NCBI GenBank assembly: GCA_900318445.1
Contig: ONKO01000007.1
Span: 27,849 to 91,848, forward strand
DNA length: 64,000 nt
From: an uncultured Bacteroidales bacterium
GTDB taxonomy: Bacteria > Bacteroidota > Bacteroidia > Bacteroidales > UBA932
Reading direction: 5' to 3'
Shown here: piece by piece, positions 53,182 to 63,025 of the stretch
How positions within the stretch are numbered: position 1 is the first letter of the stretch
Layout of the letters: each line of letters starts with the position of its first letter
Program-made: the position numbers and the translations under genes
Notes under the pieces: model-generated
Told to the model about the DNA's origin: nothing
Database searches by the model: none
What the model saw: the letters and a program-made list of their open reading frames with translations, nothing else

Positions 53182-53322
53182 AGCAATAAACTCACTTTCC
53201 GCACCTTATGCAATGCCGGTTTTCAGAATATGAAATGAGATTTACAGATAATGACAGTTTCCCCTTCAGGACCCAAAAGGGCGAATTCGGTCCTGGCCAG
53301 CTCTAGTTTCGATATTATTTCA

Positions 53323-53373
53323 TCACAGATAAGAAAATTGGGAAAACTTTCGTACTTTTGTATGATTATGGTA
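53323..53373. repeat. duplicated divergent-promoter segment, right copy
   Basis: Rightward -7 box TACTTTTG (53353-53360) is intact and serves the WYL gene. The leftward box has decayed to TATCTGTG (53331-53324). See the left copy at 51344-51394. Confidence 0.8.
53353..53360 (+). promoter_or_regulatory. -7 box of the WYL regulator gene
   Basis: TACTTTTG ends 1 nt before the ATG at 53362. Transcription would start near 53367, so either the mRNA is leaderless from the second ATG (53368) or an upstream promoter exists. Confidence 0.55.
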
Positions 53374-54261
53374 CCCGAGCTGGTAGAGAAATACATCTTT
53401 CTCATGCAGACCTTCGTGGAAGCGGGGGATACGGGGCTCTCGTGGCCCCAGCTGCAGGGACGGTGGGAAGCCCGCTACGGCAGTTCCTACCCCCGGCGCA
53501 GTTTTGCCAACCACCGGGCGGGGGTGGAGGAGGTTTTCGGCATTGCCATCGTCTGTGACCGCAGCACCAACCGCTACCGGATAGACCGGGGAGAAAGCGC
53601 CATGGACAAGCGCGAGGCCGTGGACTACCTCATCAATACCTTTACCGTGAACAGCTTGCTTACGCTGGGGAAGGAACGCCTGAGCGGCCGCGTGGCCGTG
53701 GAAGATGTGCCTTCGGGACAGCGCTGGCTCACCGTGGCCATGCAGGCCATGCTGGACAATGCGGTCCTGAGGATCGAGTACCGAAAGTACCTGAGCGCAG
53801 AGACGGATGTGCGCACCATCCGGCCCTATGCCGTGAAGGAGTTCGCCAAGCGCTGGTATCTCGTGGCCTGGAGCGAGGAAGCCGGAGCGTTCAGGACGTA
53901 TGCGCTGGACCGTATCGTGGCGCTGGAGCGTACCGGAGACACGTTCAGGATGCCCCACGATTTCAACGTGGATGCGCTGTTCCGCGACAGCTACGGCATC
54001 TACCTTCCGGAGGGCGAGAAACCTGTCCTTGTGAAGCTCAGGGCCAGCGAACGGGAATCGGCCTATCTCCAGGACTTGCCGCTGCACCCCTCCCAGGTGA
54101 TGGTGGGGCCGGGGCTTTTTGTCCTCCGCGTCATCCCCAATCCGGGCTTCGTGATGGAGCTCTGCAAAAGGGCCGACCGCCTGGAGGTGCTGGAGCCGCT
54201 GGAGCTGCGGCAGGCGGTACTGGATGCACTGAAAAATGCAATTCAATTATATGAACACTAA
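53362..54261 (+). CDS. WYL-domain transcriptional regulator
   Basis: 299 aa from ATG 53362 (MIMVPELVEKYIFLMQTF); ATG 53368 is equally plausible given the promoter position. The N-terminal winged-helix part (residues about 1-75, with GLSWPQLQGRWEARYGSSYPRRSFANHRAGVEE as the DNA-binding region) is followed by a WYL domain at about 125-200 (VLRIEYRKYLSAETDVRTIRPYAVKEFAKRWYLVAW). WYL proteins sense nucleic acids or other ligands and control, for example, DNA-damage and defence genes. It overlaps the S9 peptidase gene by 11 bp, so it may autoregulate that pair. Confidence 0.88.
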   Translation: MIMVPELVEKYIFLMQTFVEAGDTGLSWPQLQGRWEARYGSSYPRRSFANHRAGVEEVFGIAIVCDRSTNRYRIDRGESAMDKREAVDYLINTFTVNSLLTLGKERLSGRVAVEDVPSGQRWLTVAMQAMLDNAVLRIEYRKYLSAETDVRTIRPYAVKEFAKRWYLVAWSEEAGAFRTYALDRIVALERTGDTFRMPHDFNVDALFRDSYGIYLPEGEKPVLVKLRASERESAYLQDLPLHPSQVMVGPGLFVLRVIPNPGFVMELCKRADRLEVLEPLELRQAVLDALKNAIQLYEH

Positions 54262-56446
54262 ATTTTTTGCGGCGGCGGCAGCTGCACTGGCCCTCGTCGC
54301 GTGCAAAGGCAGCGAAATGAAACCGCTTAATGGCTACATCGGCCCGTCGGACCTTCAGATTACGGACGGGCACATGACTCCGGAGGTGCTCCTTTCCCTC
54401 GGGCGCCTGTCAGACCCTCAGCTTTCCCCCGACGGGAAAACCATTCTTTACGGCGTGAGCTATACGGATATCGCCCAGAACCGCAGCGTCCGTAATCTTT
54501 TCACGGTGCCTGTGGAAGGGGGAGAACCTACGCAGCTCACCATGGACGGGAAGAGCTTGTCATCGGCCCGCTGGAGCAGGGATGGCGGCTCCGTCTATTT
54601 CCTTCAGGGCGGGCAGCTTTACAAGGCGGCCTGTGCGAATGGCGTGCTGGGGCGCCGCGTGCAGCTGACAGATGTGGAAAAGGGCATTGACGACTACCTG
54701 CTTTCGCCGGATGAGAGCCAGCTGCTGTATGTGTCTTCCGTGCACAGCGGCGTGGAGGTCCCCTCCGACACAGATCCCCTGCTGGACAAGGCCGAGGCTT
54801 ATGCCACCGAGGACCTGATGTACCGTCACTGGGATCACTGGCGCACGGAGATCAGTCACACGTTCCTGGCTTCTTTGGGTAACGGCGTCGTGAAGGAGGG
54901 CCTGGACCTTCTGGAAGGAGAGCTCTTCGAACTGCCCAACGGTCCGTTCGGAGACATCGCAGACCTTGCCTGGAGCCCCGACGGCCGCTTCGTCGCCTAC
55001 AGCTGCAAGAAGCTGACGGGCAAGCAGTATGCTTTCTCCACCAATACCTGCATCTTCATTTACTGTCCGCTCACCGGAGAAACGTCCCAGGTGACGTTCC
55101 GGGGCGGCTATGATACGCATCCGGTGTGGAGCCCCGACGGCAGCCGCCTCATCTGGCTTTCCATGGCCCGCGACGGCTATGAGGCCGACAAGGTGCGCCT
55201 TATGATGGGAGATGTGGTGTACCCGGCTTCGGAGGAGGGACAGAGTGCCAATCCTTCCGTTACCGGTATTTGCGAACTGTCTTCTTCCTTTAAATATAAT
55301 GTAGACGCTCCCGTGTGGGCGGCCGACGGCCAGTCCATCTACTTTGCCGCCCTCGCAGAGGGTATTCAGGGTATCTTCAATGTGATTCCCGGAGAGGAAC
55401 CGGCCCGGCTCACTTCGGATACGCTGTGGTTTGACTTTGGTTCGCCTTTCGGCGTGCTGCAGGACGGAACGCTCCTTACTACTTATGCTTCCATGGATTT
55501 CCCCACGGAGCTGGTGGCCGTGACCGACAACAGCATCCGTCAGATTACGTTTGAGAACGAGCATCTGCTGGGGCAACTGGACAAGCATGAGACCGAGGCC
55601 CGCTGGCTCACTACGGTGGATGGCCAGAAGATGCTTACCTGGGTGCTGTATCCTCCCAAGTTCGACGCTTCCAAGACGTATCCGGCCATCGAGATTTGCC
55701 TGGGTGGCCCTCAGGGCACGCTGTCGCAAGGCTGGAGCTACCGCTGGAATTACCTTCTCATGGCTCATCAGGGTTATGTGGTGGTACTGCCTAACCGCCG
55801 GGGTACTACGGCCTTTGGCCAGCCCTGGTGCGAGGAAATCTCCGGAGACTACATCGGCCTTAACATGCAGGATTACCTTACGGCGGCACGGAATATCAAG
55901 GCAGAGCCTTATGTGTCCGGTGTAGCGGCCTGCGGCGCTTCTTATGGCGGATACAGCGTGTACTATCTGGCGGGCATCCATAAGGATGTGTATGACTGCT
56001 TCATTGCCCATGCGGGTATCTTCAATGAAGAGCATATGTATTTCACCACCGAGGAAATGTGGTTCCCCAACTGGGACAACGGCGGACTGCATGAGTTTGC
56101 TTATGCGGAAGGCCAGACGGGCCCTGCCGGAGATGGCGTTACCTTTGGCGGCCTCAAGCAGGGCGGTTCACCGTGGAGTACGCTCGAAAAGGCCCGGCGC
56201 CATTACGCCAATTCCCCGCATAAGCTGGTGCAGAACTGGCACACGCCCATTCTCTGCATCCATGGCGGCTCCGACTTCCGCGTCCCTTACGACGAGGGCA
56301 TGGCTGCGTTCAATGTGGCCCAGATGATGGGCGTTCCGTCCAAGCTCATCGTGTTCCCGAACGAGAACCACTGGATTCTCAAGCCCCAGAACGCTCTTTA
56401 TTGGCACCGCAGTTACTTTGAGTGGTTGGACCGCTGGATGAAGTAG
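54251..56446 (+). CDS. S9-family prolyl oligopeptidase/DPP-like lipoprotein
   Basis: 731 aa from ATG 54251. Lipobox LVAC (Cys18). The N-terminal beta-propeller region (residues about 50-440; repeated LSPDGKTILYG, SPDGRFVAYSCK, SPDGSRLIWLS) gates a C-terminal alpha/beta-hydrolase. The nucleophile elbow is GASYGGY, the acid lies in HGGSDFRVPYDEG and the catalytic His in NENHWILKPQN. It is probably an exported exopeptidase or oligopeptidase acting on proline-containing peptides. Co-transcribed with the WYL regulator and followed by an intrinsic terminator. Confidence 0.93.
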   Translation: MNTKFFAAAAAALALVACKGSEMKPLNGYIGPSDLQITDGHMTPEVLLSLGRLSDPQLSPDGKTILYGVSYTDIAQNRSVRNLFTVPVEGGEPTQLTMDGKSLSSARWSRDGGSVYFLQGGQLYKAACANGVLGRRVQLTDVEKGIDDYLLSPDESQLLYVSSVHSGVEVPSDTDPLLDKAEAYATEDLMYRHWDHWRTEISHTFLASLGNGVVKEGLDLLEGELFELPNGPFGDIADLAWSPDGRFVAYSCKKLTGKQYAFSTNTCIFIYCPLTGETSQVTFRGGYDTHPVWSPDGSRLIWLSMARDGYEADKVRLMMGDVVYPASEEGQSANPSVTGICELSSSFKYNVDAPVWAADGQSIYFAALAEGIQGIFNVIPGEEPARLTSDTLWFDFGSPFGVLQDGTLLTTYASMDFPTELVAVTDNSIRQITFENEHLLGQLDKHETEARWLTTVDGQKMLTWVLYPPKFDASKTYPAIEICLGGPQGTLSQGWSYRWNYLLMAHQGYVVVLPNRRGTTAFGQPWCEEISGDYIGLNMQDYLTAARNIKAEPYVSGVAACGASYGGYSVYYLAGIHKDVYDCFIAHAGIFNEEHMYFTTEEMWFPNWDNGGLHEFAYAEGQTGPAGDGVTFGGLKQGGSPWSTLEKARRHYANSPHKLVQNWHTPILCIHGGSDFRVPYDEGMAAFNVAQMMGVPSKLIVFPNENHWILKPQNALYWHRSYFEWLDRWMK

Positions 56447-56482
56447 TGTTTTGAGTCTTTTGACCCTTTTGACCCTTTTGAC

Positions 56483-56515
56483 CCGGCTCTGGCGTTTTGC
56501 CAGGACCGGTTTTTT
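56483..56515 (+). terminator. intrinsic terminator of the S9 peptidase operon
   Basis: CCGG (56483-56486) and CTGGC (56489-56493) pair with GCCAG (56499-56503) and CCGG (56506-56509), followed by six T. It is preceded by three tandem CTTTTGACC units (56457-56483). Its right half is shared with REP site 3. Confidence 0.75.
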
Positions 56516-56625
56516 GTTGCCAGCATTTCTGGATGCGCATTTTTGCCTTGTTTTGCGCATCCCGGCGTGCTGGAGCATTTCTAGATGCGCATTTTCGTGC
56601 GTTTTTGCGCATCCCGGCGTGCTGG
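56501..56625. repeat. REP doublet, site 1 (inverted relative to sites 2 and 3)
   Basis: Two palindromic units, 56520-56573 and 56574-56625. Each has outer arms CCAGCA/TGCTGG and an inner stem GGATGCGCA/TGCGCATCC round an A/T-flanked loop. The 125-bp block is the reverse complement of 60049-60173 with three mismatches. It immediately follows the recG stop codon. Confidence 0.85.
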
Positions 56626-58755
<2,130 letters not shown>

Positions 58756-58762
58756 ATCTATG

Positions 58763-58770
58763 CAAATATA
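58763..58770 (-). promoter_or_regulatory. -7 box of recG
   Basis: Minus strand TATATTTG (58770-58763), 7 nt before ATG 58755, implying an almost leaderless transcript. The -33 box is weak. Confidence 0.55.
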
Positions 58771-58805
58771 CGTTATTCGCCGCACTTTTCATAGCCTCGC
58801 ACTGT

Positions 58806-58910
58806 CCAGCACTCCGGGATGCACAAAAACCCGCCAAAATGCACATTCAGAAATGCTGCAGCACTCCGGGATGCGCAAAAAGCCGCCAAAATGTGCATCC
58901 AGAAATGCTC
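58806..58910. repeat. REP doublet, site 2 (upstream of the RAYT gene)
   Basis: Units 58806-58858 and 58859-58910, same orientation as site 3 but more diverged (GATGCACA and TGTGCATC variants in the inner stem). It sits between recG and the transposase gene. Confidence 0.8.
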
Positions 58911-59022
58911 CGAAACCCTTTTTGAGAAAGAGAAGCAAAAAATAAGGCCCAAAAACGCACGAAGTTGTGCCTTCGAGAAGGAAAAAATCGGCCTTGTGGC
59001 CCGTTCTATTGCGTTTTTGTGA

Positions 59023-59119
59023 AATTATCCGTTTCATATTTTTTGAAACGGATAATTATTTGCAAATTTGCTGGCGCAGCAGCGCCCATAATTCATTTTT
59101 TAAATTGTTGTGAATTATG
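59023..59119 (+). promoter_or_regulatory. structured leader of the RAYT gene
   Basis: A perfect 14-bp dyad (59023-59036 / 59044-59057), a GGCGC/GCGCC hairpin (about 59073-59085) and a 9-bp dyad CATAATTCA (59087-59095) / TGAATTATG (59111-59119), whose right arm includes the start codon. No coding sequence was seen from 58911 to 59116. Confidence 0.6.
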
Positions 59120-60046
59120 GACTCTATTCAAAAACAAACGCAATTCTTTCGCTCTCTTCCTCTTGGCTATTACCACCTTTGCTCTGACGGCTGGCAAAAG
59201 GGAAAATTGTTCCACACCGACGAGCAGTATGCATTCGGCGTATCTGGGTTGGCCATTTCTACACTGATACATGGTGTGAAGATTTATGCGTATGAACTCA
59301 TGCCCAATCACTTTCACATTCTTTTGTGCGCAACGGGGGAACAATGTCTATCTCTCTTTTTTTACGTCATTCGGCGAATCAACAAGAAGTTGAAGGAGGC
59401 CGGGTTCCCCTGTCTTCCGGATGACTATTGGTTCAAACTCGTACCCATTAAGAACAAAGAGCAGATGAAGGACCTCATTGTCTATCTGGCCCGTAACAAA
59501 TTTGAGAAAGGGGCATGCACTCCGTTTGGACACAAATGGGGAACGGGCGGTCTGCCATACAATCAGCTGGCAGAATTCATTACCGGTACCCAAGTGCGCG
59601 ACATGTCTCAAAGAGAGCTGGAACAACTCGTGGGAAGCCGGACTTCGCTGCCCGCCGATTGGGAAATCCATCCGGTTCTGGGCATACTGCCTAAAAACTT
59701 TGTATGCATAGACAAAGTACTTCAGTTGTTCCCGACAGTAAAAGAATATACGACACGCATGGTCAAGCAGTATGAATCGGCCGTTATCATAGCCGATTCG
59801 GTGGGCGAAAGTATAGAATGGTCGGCCGAAGAAGCAAAGGACATCCTGATGAATCTGTGTAACAGGCTTTTCCCCGGGAAACGACTCTATGATCTCACGG
59901 TCGATGAAAAAGGCCGACTAGCCGTTCAGGCCGATTCTCTATATCATCTTCCGACACCCACCCTTTCGAAACATCTCCAACTCTCCGAATATGTGATTCG
60001 TCAATTCTTACATTCGAAAGACTATGGTCTCAAGCGAATCAAATGA
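59117..60046 (+). CDS. REP-associated tyrosine transposase (RAYT, Y1_Tnp/HUH family)
   Basis: 309 aa. The HUH motif HFH is at residues 65-67 within ELMPNHFHILL, and the likely nucleophile is Tyr123 in VYLARNKFEKG. Both are in the order and spacing of IS200/IS605-like Y1 transposases. The remaining about 170 residues form a helical C-terminal extension ending in an HTH-like stretch (TLSKHLQLSEYVIRQFLHSKDYGLKRI), as in Bacteroidetes members. RAYTs are domesticated, single-copy transposases that nick REP hairpins as single-stranded DNA. REP doublets lie directly upstream and 2 bp downstream of this gene. There is no partner tnpB and no IS ends. Confidence 0.92.
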   Translation: MDSIQKQTQFFRSLPLGYYHLCSDGWQKGKLFHTDEQYAFGVSGLAISTLIHGVKIYAYELMPNHFHILLCATGEQCLSLFFYVIRRINKKLKEAGFPCLPDDYWFKLVPIKNKEQMKDLIVYLARNKFEKGACTPFGHKWGTGGLPYNQLAEFITGTQVRDMSQRELEQLVGSRTSLPADWEIHPVLGILPKNFVCIDKVLQLFPTVKEYTTRMVKQYESAVIIADSVGESIEWSAEEAKDILMNLCNRLFPGKRLYDLTVDEKGRLAVQADSLYHLPTPTLSKHLQLSEYVIRQFLHSKDYGLKRIK

Positions 60047-60048
60047 CT

Positions 60049-60173
60049 CCAGCACGCCGGGATGCGCAAAAACGCACGAAAATGCGCATCTAGAAATGCT
60101 CCAGCACTCCGGGATGCGCAAAACAAGGCCAAAATGCGCATCCAGAAATGCTGGCAACAAAAATCCGGTCCTG
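60049..60173. repeat. REP doublet, site 3 (downstream of the RAYT gene)
   Basis: Units 60049-60100 and 60101-60154 plus a 19-bp tail. 122 of 125 bases match the reverse complement of site 1, including the tail, which in site 1 is part of the S9 terminator. Confidence 0.85.
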
Positions 60174-60185
60174 ACCACGGAACCG

Positions 60186-61223
60186 CTATTTCTTCATTTT
60201 GCCCTCCATGAGGGTATCATATTGGAGGCGCTTGCGGAAGATGTCGATGGCCGTGTAGATGGCGCTCATCATGGAACGGGGATCGGCCTCGTCACGGCCG
60301 GCCATTTCATAGGCGGTGCCATGGTCCGGAGAGGTGCGTACGATGGGGAGGCCGGCGGTGAAGTTGACACCATCGGCGAAAGCAATGGCCTTGAACGGGG
60401 CCAGCCCCTGGTCGTGGTACATGGCCAGCGTGGCGTCAAAGCGGGCATAGTTTCCAAGGCCGAAGTAACCGTCGGGGGAGTACGGACCAAAGGCCTGGAT
60501 GCCTTCTTCCTGTGCCTGCTGTACGGCCGGGAGGATGATGTTCTGCTCTTCATCTCCCAAAAGACCGCCGTCTCCGCAGTGCGGGTTGAGGCCCAGGACG
60601 GCAATCTTGGGATCCGGGATGCCGAAGTCCCGCTCCAAAGAAGCCTTCATGATGCGGAGCTTACCAAGGATGCTGTCTTTCGTGAGGGTCTTGGAGACGT
60701 CACGGAGAGGAATGTGGCCTGTAACCACTCCCACCTTGAGCTGCGAGCTTACCATAATCATGGTTACGTCGTCAACCCCGAACTCTCTTTGCAGGTATTC
60801 GGTGTGACCGGTGTTGGAAAAGCCCTCGGCGTTCATGGCGCGCTTGTTGATGGGCGCGGTGACAAGGACGTCAATCTGGCCGTCCTTGAGATCCTTGACG
60901 GCTACCTCCAGCGACTTGATGGCCGCCTTGGCACTGTCCGGGGTGCTCTGGCCAGGCTCTGCATAGACATTGTCCGGCAGGCAGTTCACAAGGTTGATCT
61001 TTTTCTGTTTTGCCTCGGCCGCCGATGAAATGACATTGATGTCCATGGGGCCGATGTTGTGTACGGTCTTGCGGTAGAAGCCCATGAGCTTGGACGAGCC
61101 GTAAATGACCGGCGTGAACGAATCCAGGATGCGTTCGTCGCAGAGAGATTTGATGATAACTTCGTATCCGATGCCGTTGCTGTCACCCTGAGTGATGCCC
61201 ACGACGAGTTTAGGGAGTGCCAT
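60186..61223 (-). CDS. pdxA: 4-hydroxythreonine-4-phosphate dehydrogenase PdxA
   Basis: 345 aa. It oxidises 4-phosphohydroxy-L-threonine in the DXP-independent-numbered branch of pyridoxal 5'-phosphate synthesis. Motifs: GITQGDSNGIGYEVI (substrate loop), VTAPINKRAMN, GHTEYL (metal His), TGHIPLRDV, GLNPHCGDGG and MYHDQGLAPFK (metal His), and RTSPDHGTAYE. It overlaps rnhA by 14 bp and is probably transcribed from the rnhA promoter. Its 3' end lies 12 bp from REP site 3, which may serve as transcript-end hairpin. Confidence 0.96.
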   Translation of the reverse strand: MALPKLVVGITQGDSNGIGYEVIIKSLCDERILDSFTPVIYGSSKLMGFYRKTVHNIGPMDINVISSAAEAKQKKINLVNCLPDNVYAEPGQSTPDSAKAAIKSLEVAVKDLKDGQIDVLVTAPINKRAMNAEGFSNTGHTEYLQREFGVDDVTMIMVSSQLKVGVVTGHIPLRDVSKTLTKDSILGKLRIMKASLERDFGIPDPKIAVLGLNPHCGDGGLLGDEEQNIILPAVQQAQEEGIQAFGPYSPDGYFGLGNYARFDATLAMYHDQGLAPFKAIAFADGVNFTAGLPIVRTSPDHGTAYEMAGRDEADPRSMMSAIYTAIDIFRKRLQYDTLMEGKMKK

Positions 61224-61704
61224 ATCTATATATGAGTTGTGTTTCTTGAATGTATCCGGTGTCTTCGGGAAGCCCTTCTCCGTGGTAAGCGGCTACGGCC
61301 AGGCGGTCGCAGCGCTCGTTTTCGGGGTGGCCGGCGTGTCCTTTGATCCAGTGGAAGGCTACGCGATGCCGGGCGTAGACGGCGTCGAAGCGCATCCAGA
61401 GGTCTACGTTTTTCTTTCCCTTGAAGCCGGTGCGCTTCCACTTGTCCAGCCAGCCTTCGTTGAGGGCCTTCACGACGTAGGAGGAATCGCTCACCACATG
61501 GACCTCAGCGTTGTCCCACTTGATTTGTTCCAGGCCGATGATAACGGCAAGGAGCTCCATGCGGTTGTTGGTGGTGCGGGCGAAGCCGCCCGAAAGCTCT
61601 TTCTCATAGGACCCGCAGCGAAGCACTACGCCGTAGCCTCCGGGGCCGGGATTGCCGCTGGCGGCACCGTCCGTAAAAAGGTATATGGGTGGCTTCTGGT
61701 CCAT
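61210..61704 (-). CDS. rnhA: ribonuclease HI
   Basis: 164 aa from ATG 61704 (MDQKPPIYLFTDGAAS); the longer frame reads into the leader. It removes RNA from RNA-DNA hybrids. Catalytic acids: Asp in FTDGAASGNPGPGG, Glu in TNNRMELLAVI, Asp in VSDSSYVV, and the C-terminal Asp in NERCDRLA, preceded by HWIKGHAGHPENE. Full length for the E. coli-type enzyme. It is the first gene of the rnhA-pdxA operon. Confidence 0.96.
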   Translation of the reverse strand: MDQKPPIYLFTDGAASGNPGPGGYGVVLRCGSYEKELSGGFARTTNNRMELLAVIIGLEQIKWDNAEVHVVSDSSYVVKALNEGWLDKWKRTGFKGKKNVDLWMRFDAVYARHRVAFHWIKGHAGHPENERCDRLAVAAYHGEGLPEDTGYIQETQLIYRYGTP

Positions 61705-61724
61705 GTGAGTAACGCTTTGAAGCA

Positions 61725-61755
61725 CAAAGATAGTAAAAAACTACCTTCGATGAAA
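61725..61755 (-). promoter_or_regulatory. rnhA promoter
   Basis: Minus strand TTTC (61755-61752), 19-nt spacer, TATCTTTG (61732-61725), 20 nt before the ATG. It is interleaved closely with the divergent porin promoter. Confidence 0.7.
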
Positions 61756-61757
61756 TT

Positions 61758-61788
61758 TTTGATAAATGGAAAATATAGCGTACATTTG
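61758..61788 (+). promoter_or_regulatory. promoter of the small porin-like gene
   Basis: TTTG (61758-61761), 19-nt spacer, TACATTTG (61781-61788): full consensus, 33 nt before the ATG. Confidence 0.8.
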
Positions 61789-61821
61789 CGTAAATGTGAA
61801 GAACCAAACTACATTTATATT

Positions 61822-62292
61822 ATGAAGAAAATTATTGTGATCCTTGCCCTGAGCCTGGTGGCTCTGACGGCTAAAGCGCAGGTTTACGTGGGTGGCGGTC
61901 TTTCTTTCTGGGGAAGCGGCAACGCTGCTGCTTTCAGCATTGCTCCCGAAGCCGGTTATTGTTTTGACGACAGCATGGCGGCGGGTCTGAGCCTCGGCCT
62001 TCGCTTTGGCAATGGCGCAACCGACCTTTCCATCGACCCTTACTTCCGCTATTATTTTGCCGAGGTGGGTCCCGTCCGCTTCTTTGGCGACGCTCACTTC
62101 AACTTCACGCACACGATGGCCGGTGATGCCAGCACTTCCACCTGGGGCATCGGCGTACGTCCCGGCATTGCCGTGAGCCTTACCGACAGCTGGTCCCTCG
62201 TGGCTCACGTCGCCCGGTTGGGTTATTATGAGGGCGCCTTTGGCTTTAATCTCAATACCGGATCTTCCATCGGCGTGTACTACGCTTTCTAG
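61822..62292 (+). CDS. small outer-membrane beta-barrel protein (OmpX/porin-family-like)
   Basis: 156 aa from ATG 61822. Signal peptide MKKIIVILALSLVALTAKAQ, then alternating hydrophobic beta-strands (QVYVGGGLSFWG, AAFSIAPEAGYCFDD, AAGLSLGLRFG, LSIDPYFRYYF, VRFFGDAHFNF, WGIGVRPGIAVSLT, WSLVAHVARLGYYEG) ending in Phe (SIGVYYAF). This fits an eight-stranded outer-membrane barrel. Role unknown: structural or pore. Own strong promoter and intrinsic terminator, so probably monocistronic and well expressed. Confidence 0.85.
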   Translation: MKKIIVILALSLVALTAKAQVYVGGGLSFWGSGNAAAFSIAPEAGYCFDDSMAAGLSLGLRFGNGATDLSIDPYFRYYFAEVGPVRFFGDAHFNFTHTMAGDASTSTWGIGVRPGIAVSLTDSWSLVAHVARLGYYEGAFGFNLNTGSSIGVYYAF

Positions 62293-62313
62293 GCCGATGC
62301 CACCGATTTCGCG

Positions 62314-62342
62314 CGCAGTCCCTCCGGGGGCTGCGTTTTTTT
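62314..62342 (+). terminator. intrinsic terminator of the small porin-like gene
   Basis: 9-bp stem (62314-62322 / 62327-62335), tetraloop TCCG, followed by seven T (62336-62342). Confidence 0.9.
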
Positions 62343-62359
62343 ATGTCCCGGAGAATGTG

Positions 62360-62367
62360 TATATTTG
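62360..62367 (+). promoter_or_regulatory. -7 box of gmhA
   Basis: TATATTTG, 6 nt before the gmhA ATG, implying a nearly leaderless transcript. A good -33 box is not evident. Confidence 0.6.
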
Positions 62368-62373
62368 TAAGCT

Positions 62374-62976
62374 ATGAATAAATTGACAGACTTCGTAAAG
62401 CAGCAGGTAGAAGCATCGGCCCGGGTGAAGGAAGCTTTCCTCGCCGATGAGAAAGCCATGGGGACGGTGGCTGAGGTCGCTGCGCTCATGGTGGAAACCT
62501 ATCGTCGCGGGGGAAAGGTCCTCTGGGCGGGAAACGGTGGGTCGGCGGCCGATGCCCAGCATATGGCAGCCGAGCTCGTGAACAAGTTCCGGCTCAACCG
62601 GTCGGGGCTGCCGTCATCGGCCCTCACCGTGGATACGTCCATCCTTACCGCCATCGGCAACGACTATGGGTATTCTGAGGTGTTCTATCGGCAAATCATT
62701 GCCTGCGCTGCGCCTGGAGACGTGTTCATCGGCATATCCACTTCCGGCAATTCGGAGAATCTGGTGCGCGCGCTGGATGCCTGCCACGAGAAGGGTGTGC
62801 ATGCAGTGGCGCTCGTGGGCGGAAAAGCGTGTAAGATGGACGCGTATGAGCACGTCATCCGCATCCCGTCCACCGACACTCCGCGCATCCAGGAATGCCA
62901 GACGCTTGTGGGGCATATCCTTTGCGACGTGGTGGAGAGGGAACTGTTTGGCGGGGAAAGTTTTTCTCGGTGTTAA
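62374..62976 (+). CDS. gmhA: D-sedoheptulose-7-phosphate isomerase GmhA (SIS domain)
   Basis: 200 aa. It makes D-glycero-manno-heptose 7-phosphate, the first step to ADP-heptose for LPS core. SIS-domain features: WAGNGGSAADAQHMAAELVNKF, VDTSILTAIGNDYGYSEVF, GISTSGNSENLVRAL, and STDTPRIQECQTLVGHILCDVVE. The related DiaA protein has the same fold, but the AELVNKF and ECQTLVGH segments fit GmhA. Single gene; no other heptose genes are in the window. Confidence 0.92.
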   Translation: MNKLTDFVKQQVEASARVKEAFLADEKAMGTVAEVAALMVETYRRGGKVLWAGNGGSAADAQHMAAELVNKFRLNRSGLPSSALTVDTSILTAIGNDYGYSEVFYRQIIACAAPGDVFIGISTSGNSENLVRALDACHEKGVHAVALVGGKACKMDAYEHVIRIPSTDTPRIQECQTLVGHILCDVVERELFGGESFSRC

Positions 62977-62992
62977 ATTTTTTTAGAAATTC

Positions 62993-63013
62993 GGTAATAT
63001 CTATGATATTATC
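62993..63013. promoter_or_regulatory. dyad upstream of gap (possible operator)
   Basis: GGTAATATC (62993-63001) and GATATTATC (63005-63013) form a 9-bp dyad with one G-T pair, just upstream of the gap -7 box at the -33 region. Confidence 0.4.
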
Positions 63014-63025
63014 GGAAATTTTTAC

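Noticed and set aside
59117-60046. Ordinary IS200/IS605 insertion sequence
   Set aside because: No terminal left/right ends of an IS and no tnpB; the C-terminal extension and flanking REP doublets fit a RAYT.
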